DNA of 64,000 nt from Artocarpus heterophyllus (lineage: Eukaryota; Streptophyta; Magnoliopsida; Rosales; Moraceae), in assembly GCA_025403435.1 (NCBI GenBank), contig CM046351.1:26811730-26875729 (forward strand), read 5' to 3'. This document shows positions 60,966-64,000 of the stretch, in pieces; within the stretch, counting starts at the first letter, position 1; every line of letters begins with the position of its first letter. Below the pieces are notes generated by a model, which saw nothing but the letters and a program-made list of their open reading frames with translations, ran no database searches and was not told where the DNA came from. A program made the position numbers and the translations under genes.

Positions 60966-61140
60966 GAACCTGGCGGGTTCAACGATGGAACCCGACAATT
61001 ACCAAGACGAAATCTGGTGGGTTTCCATGTGAAATCCGACAGGTTCCAGGATGGAATATGTGGGTTTTGGGTTGGAACTTGACAAGTTTCACAATGGAAC
61101 CTGCCAAGTTCCAAGACGGAACTTGATGGGTTACCGACTA
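60966..61140 (+). repeat. GAACCTG/GGGTTCC word array, exact 22-bp period
   Basis: Eight units start at 60966, 60988, 61010, 61032, 61054, 61075, 61097 and 61119 (spacings 22, 22, 22, 22, 21, 22, 22). A typical unit is GAACCTGGCGGGTTC, whose ends (GAACC/GGTTC) are complementary. Related phrases recur at 61318-61425 (AACCTAGTAGGTT, GCGGGTTCCAGTGGGTTCC) beyond a TA microsatellite, so the array was probably longer. Confidence 0.85.
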
Positions 61141-61274
61141 GCACATATGTCGACGATCGGAGGTAAATGGTGCTTTTTTGTTTCAAAAAAAATATTAAAA
61201 TATGGTATGTTCTAAGTTGAAACCTAACAAGCTACAACCCTACCGGCAACTGGAGGTGGTTGCCATTTCTTTGT

Positions 61275-61277
<3 letters not shown>

Positions 61278-61315
<38 letters not shown>
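61278..61315. repeat. (TA)n microsatellite
   Basis: About 38 bp of uninterrupted TA dinucleotides, splitting the two parts of the GAACC word region. Confidence 0.95.
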
Positions 61316-61317
<2 letters not shown>

Positions 61318-61318
<1 letters not shown>

Positions 61319-61430
61319 AGAATCTGGTAGATTTTATGTTGGAACCTAGTAGGTTACAATCTGGTACCCCGCGCCGACGACTAGAGGCGGGTTCCAGTGG
61401 GTTCCACAATAGGACCTAAGAGGTTGCATT
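61318..61430 (+). repeat. Second part of the GAACC/GGTTCC word region
   Basis: Contains GAATCTGGTAGATTTT, GGAACCTAGTAGGTTAC, GCGGGTTCCAGTGGGTTCC and GGACCTAAGAGGTTGC, imperfect copies of the words at 60966-61140 with less regular spacing. Confidence 0.6.
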
Positions 61431-61580
61431 TCAAAATCCTACATGAGTGAGTGGGAGAAAGGATAACTTGGTCTTTTTATAAATCCCTAATTTCTAATAA
61501 AGGGGCAGCTTTAGTAAGTGTTTTATTAGATGGCATTTTTAATAAGGTGGTACATTTGGGGGTCATTCTTGTAAGTTGCT

Positions 61581-62085
61581 CTTTTTACATGCCTTAATTA
61601 TATAATTATACCTCTTACTTTTAACTATTTCTCAATTTGTCACTCTATTTTTAAAAATACAAAGGTATCATTTGAATTTAAAAAACTTGTTTCAATTTCA
61701 TCCATACAAATAGTTTAAATTGGCAAAACAACATAATCACTTTCAAATAGTTATAAAATATATCTTATAGAATTACAAAACATAAAAATTCCTAAAACAA
61801 AACATCAAATAAAAAAAGCTCTTAAGTTTTATGACTTTTTTAATATTAATTTAAAAAAAAAAGATTCTAAAAAAGAAAAATATATTTTAGAAACAAATTC
61901 TACCTAATTAAGGGTATGTTTGTTTTATTTTTCCATATTTTTTGGTCTAAAAAATATGTGAGGGTAAGATTGAAACGAGTTTGAAAAATCAAAGGATACC
62001 TTTGTAGTTTCTTAAAACAAAAGAATAAAATTGAGAAATAATTAAAAAATAATGAGGTATAGTTATGTAATTAACCTTTTTATAT
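61581..62085. mobile_element. Mutator-like MITE with long terminal inverted repeats
   Basis: The left arm (about 61591-61710) and the reverse complement of the right arm (about 61960-62075) align at roughly 75% by eye, sharing TTAATTA.ATAA.TATACCTC, ATTTCTCAATTT and ACAAAGGTATC. Flanks are CTTTTTACAT (61581-61590) and CTTTTTATAT (62076-62085), a 9-10-bp duplication with one mismatch. Long TIRs with a 9-10-bp duplication are typical of Mutator-like elements. The core is about 485 bp and has no coding capacity. Confidence 0.75.
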
Positions 62086-63731
62086 TCAAAAATGTATTAG
62101 TGTTCTTTTTTTTGTTGGAGTTCTTTCTTCTTCTTTTTTCTACGGTGTTTGAGAGAGTGGTTTATACTCTACAGTTCCAACTGTAAATATTGTAGAACTT
62201 TCACATACTATAGTATAAAGCAAAACAAAACAAAAGTATGCTATAGTGTTAAAATCTTACGTGCTATAGTATACACTTTTTCATTAGTCTAACTTAGCTA
62301 CTTTGCTACTTGAATTTTGAATTTGTCTAACTTAACCTTATTGTAATAACTTTCATTAAAAAGAGATAAAAAAAAATAGGAATTGAGCAAGGTCGAGTGA
62401 TCTTTTTATTATTTTCAATAAAGATGTTAAGAGAGATCTTTTTTCCCTCCTTAATAGTTTGGGGAGAATTAATGTAAAATTTAAGAAGTCAAATGAGAGT
62501 TCTTAGAATGTAAAGGACAATTCGTACAAAAGCAAAATAAATGATAAAGTGAAAATAATCCTGAAGTCCAAAAACACAAATCAAATTAATCCTTTTTAAG
62601 CAAGTAAAAATAGTGTATATTAGTATGGTGTTCATCTTTGCTAGCCTTTAATATCACAAAATAGACCAACATTATTTATTTGATACAAGACAATTAAGCA
62701 ATTAAGAATTTAGGCTCCCTCTTCCTCAATTTACTAAATCCAAACCCATTTGCTATGAATATATGAATTTTTGATTCTATATTCTTGTTTACAATGTCTA
62801 TTCAAATACAAATTTAAACTTTATTTCTTATTTAGATTTTATACCTCAACTATATATCTAAACATCTAAACATACTTTGAATTACACTTTACACCCGCAT
62901 TGTTTAATTTTAAAGTTCAAAATAAAGAAATTCCAAATCATCACTATTTAAATAAGCAAACTAGACGAACCTTGACCAATCTTTTTCTCCTTAATAACAA
63001 TAAAAGACAAATACTACAAATCTTTTCTTTCAGAGAAAAAAATAACAATTTTTCACATGGGAACCAAAAAATATACCATTAATAGGTATTTATATTTCAA
63101 CAGTTGGCTATACAAGAAAATTATTATTTTGACCAAATTTAATTATCTTAAAGCGTAGACTATCAACCGTGCAAAATACAAATACTACAAATACTTGTCG
63201 TTTATATTATCTTCTTAGATTTTTAACATATATAAAGTGATAATAAGTTTTGTGTGGATTTTTAAGATGTTCAAAACTTAAAATATTTTATTATTTTTTT
63301 TGGAAAACGTTTTTTCTTTTCCATCCGAAATATTTTTTTTCCTTGTTTTTAAAAATGTTTTTTTTTTTTCCTTTAACTACCCAATATGTTTTTTTCCCAA
63401 AAAAAAACATTTTTTTCATTTTTTTTTCACATATTTAATATACTCGCACGAAACACGAGCTTTTCGACTAGTTTTTGTCAAAAACGTGAATCGTCAGGTA
63501 CTTGTACACGCAAGATACAAATATACTTTCATACGCTACTTGGGAGACCATTGAGAGAGAGACTTGTTTGTACTCTTGCATGGAAAGCAAAACACGCCAT
63601 GGATTCCTTCACAGCCACAAGTCTGGGAGATTCGTGTGGGCCCCCACCGGAATCCAAACGCCGTTTATTAGTCGTCTACCAACCCCACCTCTCTCCTCTG
63701 TTTTCTCGTTCTTCAACCAGAACAACAAAAA
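62086..63731. other. Upstream region of the edge gene, AT-rich
   Basis: No gene or recognised repeat. A TATATAAA-like site is at about 63229-63238 and T/A-rich runs lie at 63290-63430. From 63440 the composition becomes more balanced, and 63540-63731 resembles a plant 5' leader (GAGAGAGAG, CT-rich parts). The exact start of transcription cannot be set from sequence alone. Confidence 0.45.
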
Positions 63732-64000
63732 ATGGAGCCTCTCTGCCCCAATCTCGACCTCAAACCTCTCCACCTCTCGCCGGTTTCGCTTAAATCGACG
63801 AAACCCATTTCGCCTCTGTTGCGGTCGCAGCGATCTTGGTGCTCAAATCGGCGTCTGAGCTTGAGACGGAGCCGGGTTTCTTGTTTGCAAAGGGACGTCT
63901 CTTTCGACAAGTCCGATGATGAGGCTCGGTTCTCTGGTGGAAAAGAATGGCTGAGATCGGTCGGAAAAGGAATCTTCGGATTCGCCGCCACGTCGGCAGC
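63732..64000 (+). CDS. 5' end of plastid-targeted protein, probably a C-terminal processing peptidase
   Basis: The frame is open from the ATG at 63732 to the window end (89 codons, no stop), so the gene continues outside. The context AAAAATGG is good for plant initiation. The N terminus (MEPLCPNLDLKPLHLSPVSL) is rich in Ser, Leu and Arg with few acidic residues (about 1-60), as in chloroplast transit peptides. A basic stretch 'RRLSLRRSRVSC' follows, then 'SGGKEWLRSVGKGIFGFAAT', which looks like the start of a hydrophobic thylakoid-transfer segment. From memory this resembles the N terminus of plant CTPA3-like C-terminal processing proteases of the thylakoid lumen (family S41); the PDZ and catalytic domains would lie beyond the window. 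Codon use is GC-richer than its surroundings, as expected of a real gene. The peptidase call is inference; plastid targeting is better supported. Confidence 0.6.
   Translation, partial: MEPLCPNLDLKPLHLSPVSLKSTKPISPLLRSQRSWCSNRRLSLRRSRVSCLQRDVSFDKSDDEARFSGGKEWLRSVGKGIFGFAATSA

Noticed and set aside
60966..61140. CRISPR-like appearance of evenly spaced repeats
   Set aside because: The units are too short and degenerate, spacers are not separate from repeats, there are no cas genes, and the genome is a plant nuclear one.
63386..63858. Two overlapping open frames (63386-63793, 63502-63858) before and over the edge gene
   Set aside because: They overlap the start of the frame at 63732, which is open to the window end and has a transit-peptide-like composition; the others are shadows or leader sequence.

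Overview
This window is repeat-dominated nuclear DNA of a flowering plant, most likely a eudicot. It is AT-rich and packed with nested Ty1/copia and Ty3/gypsy LTR retrotransposons, a hAT DNA transposon, MITEs and a tRNA-derived SINE. Primer-binding sites match plant initiator Met tRNA. The only host gene I can support is the 5' end of a nuclear gene for a plastid protein at the right edge (63732 to the window end). No tRNA, rRNA, CRISPR or bacterial-type operon is present.

Layout, left to right. 1-2284: 3' part of a Tekay/Del-like LTR. 2285-3105: 3' part of a long-LTR copia LTR. 3106-5546: decayed Athila-like gypsy pol. 5547-9866: AT-rich DNA with a SINE (7410-7632, 16-bp target duplication). 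9867-24125: an old Tnt1/Tork-like copia element (copia-1), split in its integrase by a very young, near-intact Tekay-like chromovirus (12982-22047, two 2160-bp LTRs with about 8 differences, duplication GAACT). 24761-46893: a second, badly decayed copia (copia-2). It carries a ~4-kb solo LTR (28862-32846, duplication GAAGC) and a hAT element (33896-46650, 8-bp duplication). The hAT is itself split by a third copia with 2-kb LTRs (copia-3, 34874-44539, duplication ACTAT). 48475-53690: Tat-like gypsy remnant on the minus strand without integrase. 53754-56508: solo LTR (duplication GGTTT). 56509-63731: MITEs, simple repeats and short-word arrays, leading to the host gene.

The order of insertion can be read directly. 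Copia-2 came first, then the solo LTR and the hAT, then copia-3 inside the hAT. On the left, copia-1 is old and the Tekay element recent. The young Tekay element has gag-protease and RT-RNaseH-integrase in one frame, separated by a single amber codon. All other elements carry frameshifts, stops or lost catalytic residues.

The most unusual signal is a set of arrays of short near-palindromic words at a 21-23-bp period. The word CGGCCTGCCGA recurs in Tekay LTRs, in copia-3 LTRs and, inverted, in the copia-3 leader, so it is shared between unrelated superfamilies. Arrays with different words but the same period occur at 55022 and 60966. Array length differs between the two LTRs of copia-3, so the arrays change after insertion.
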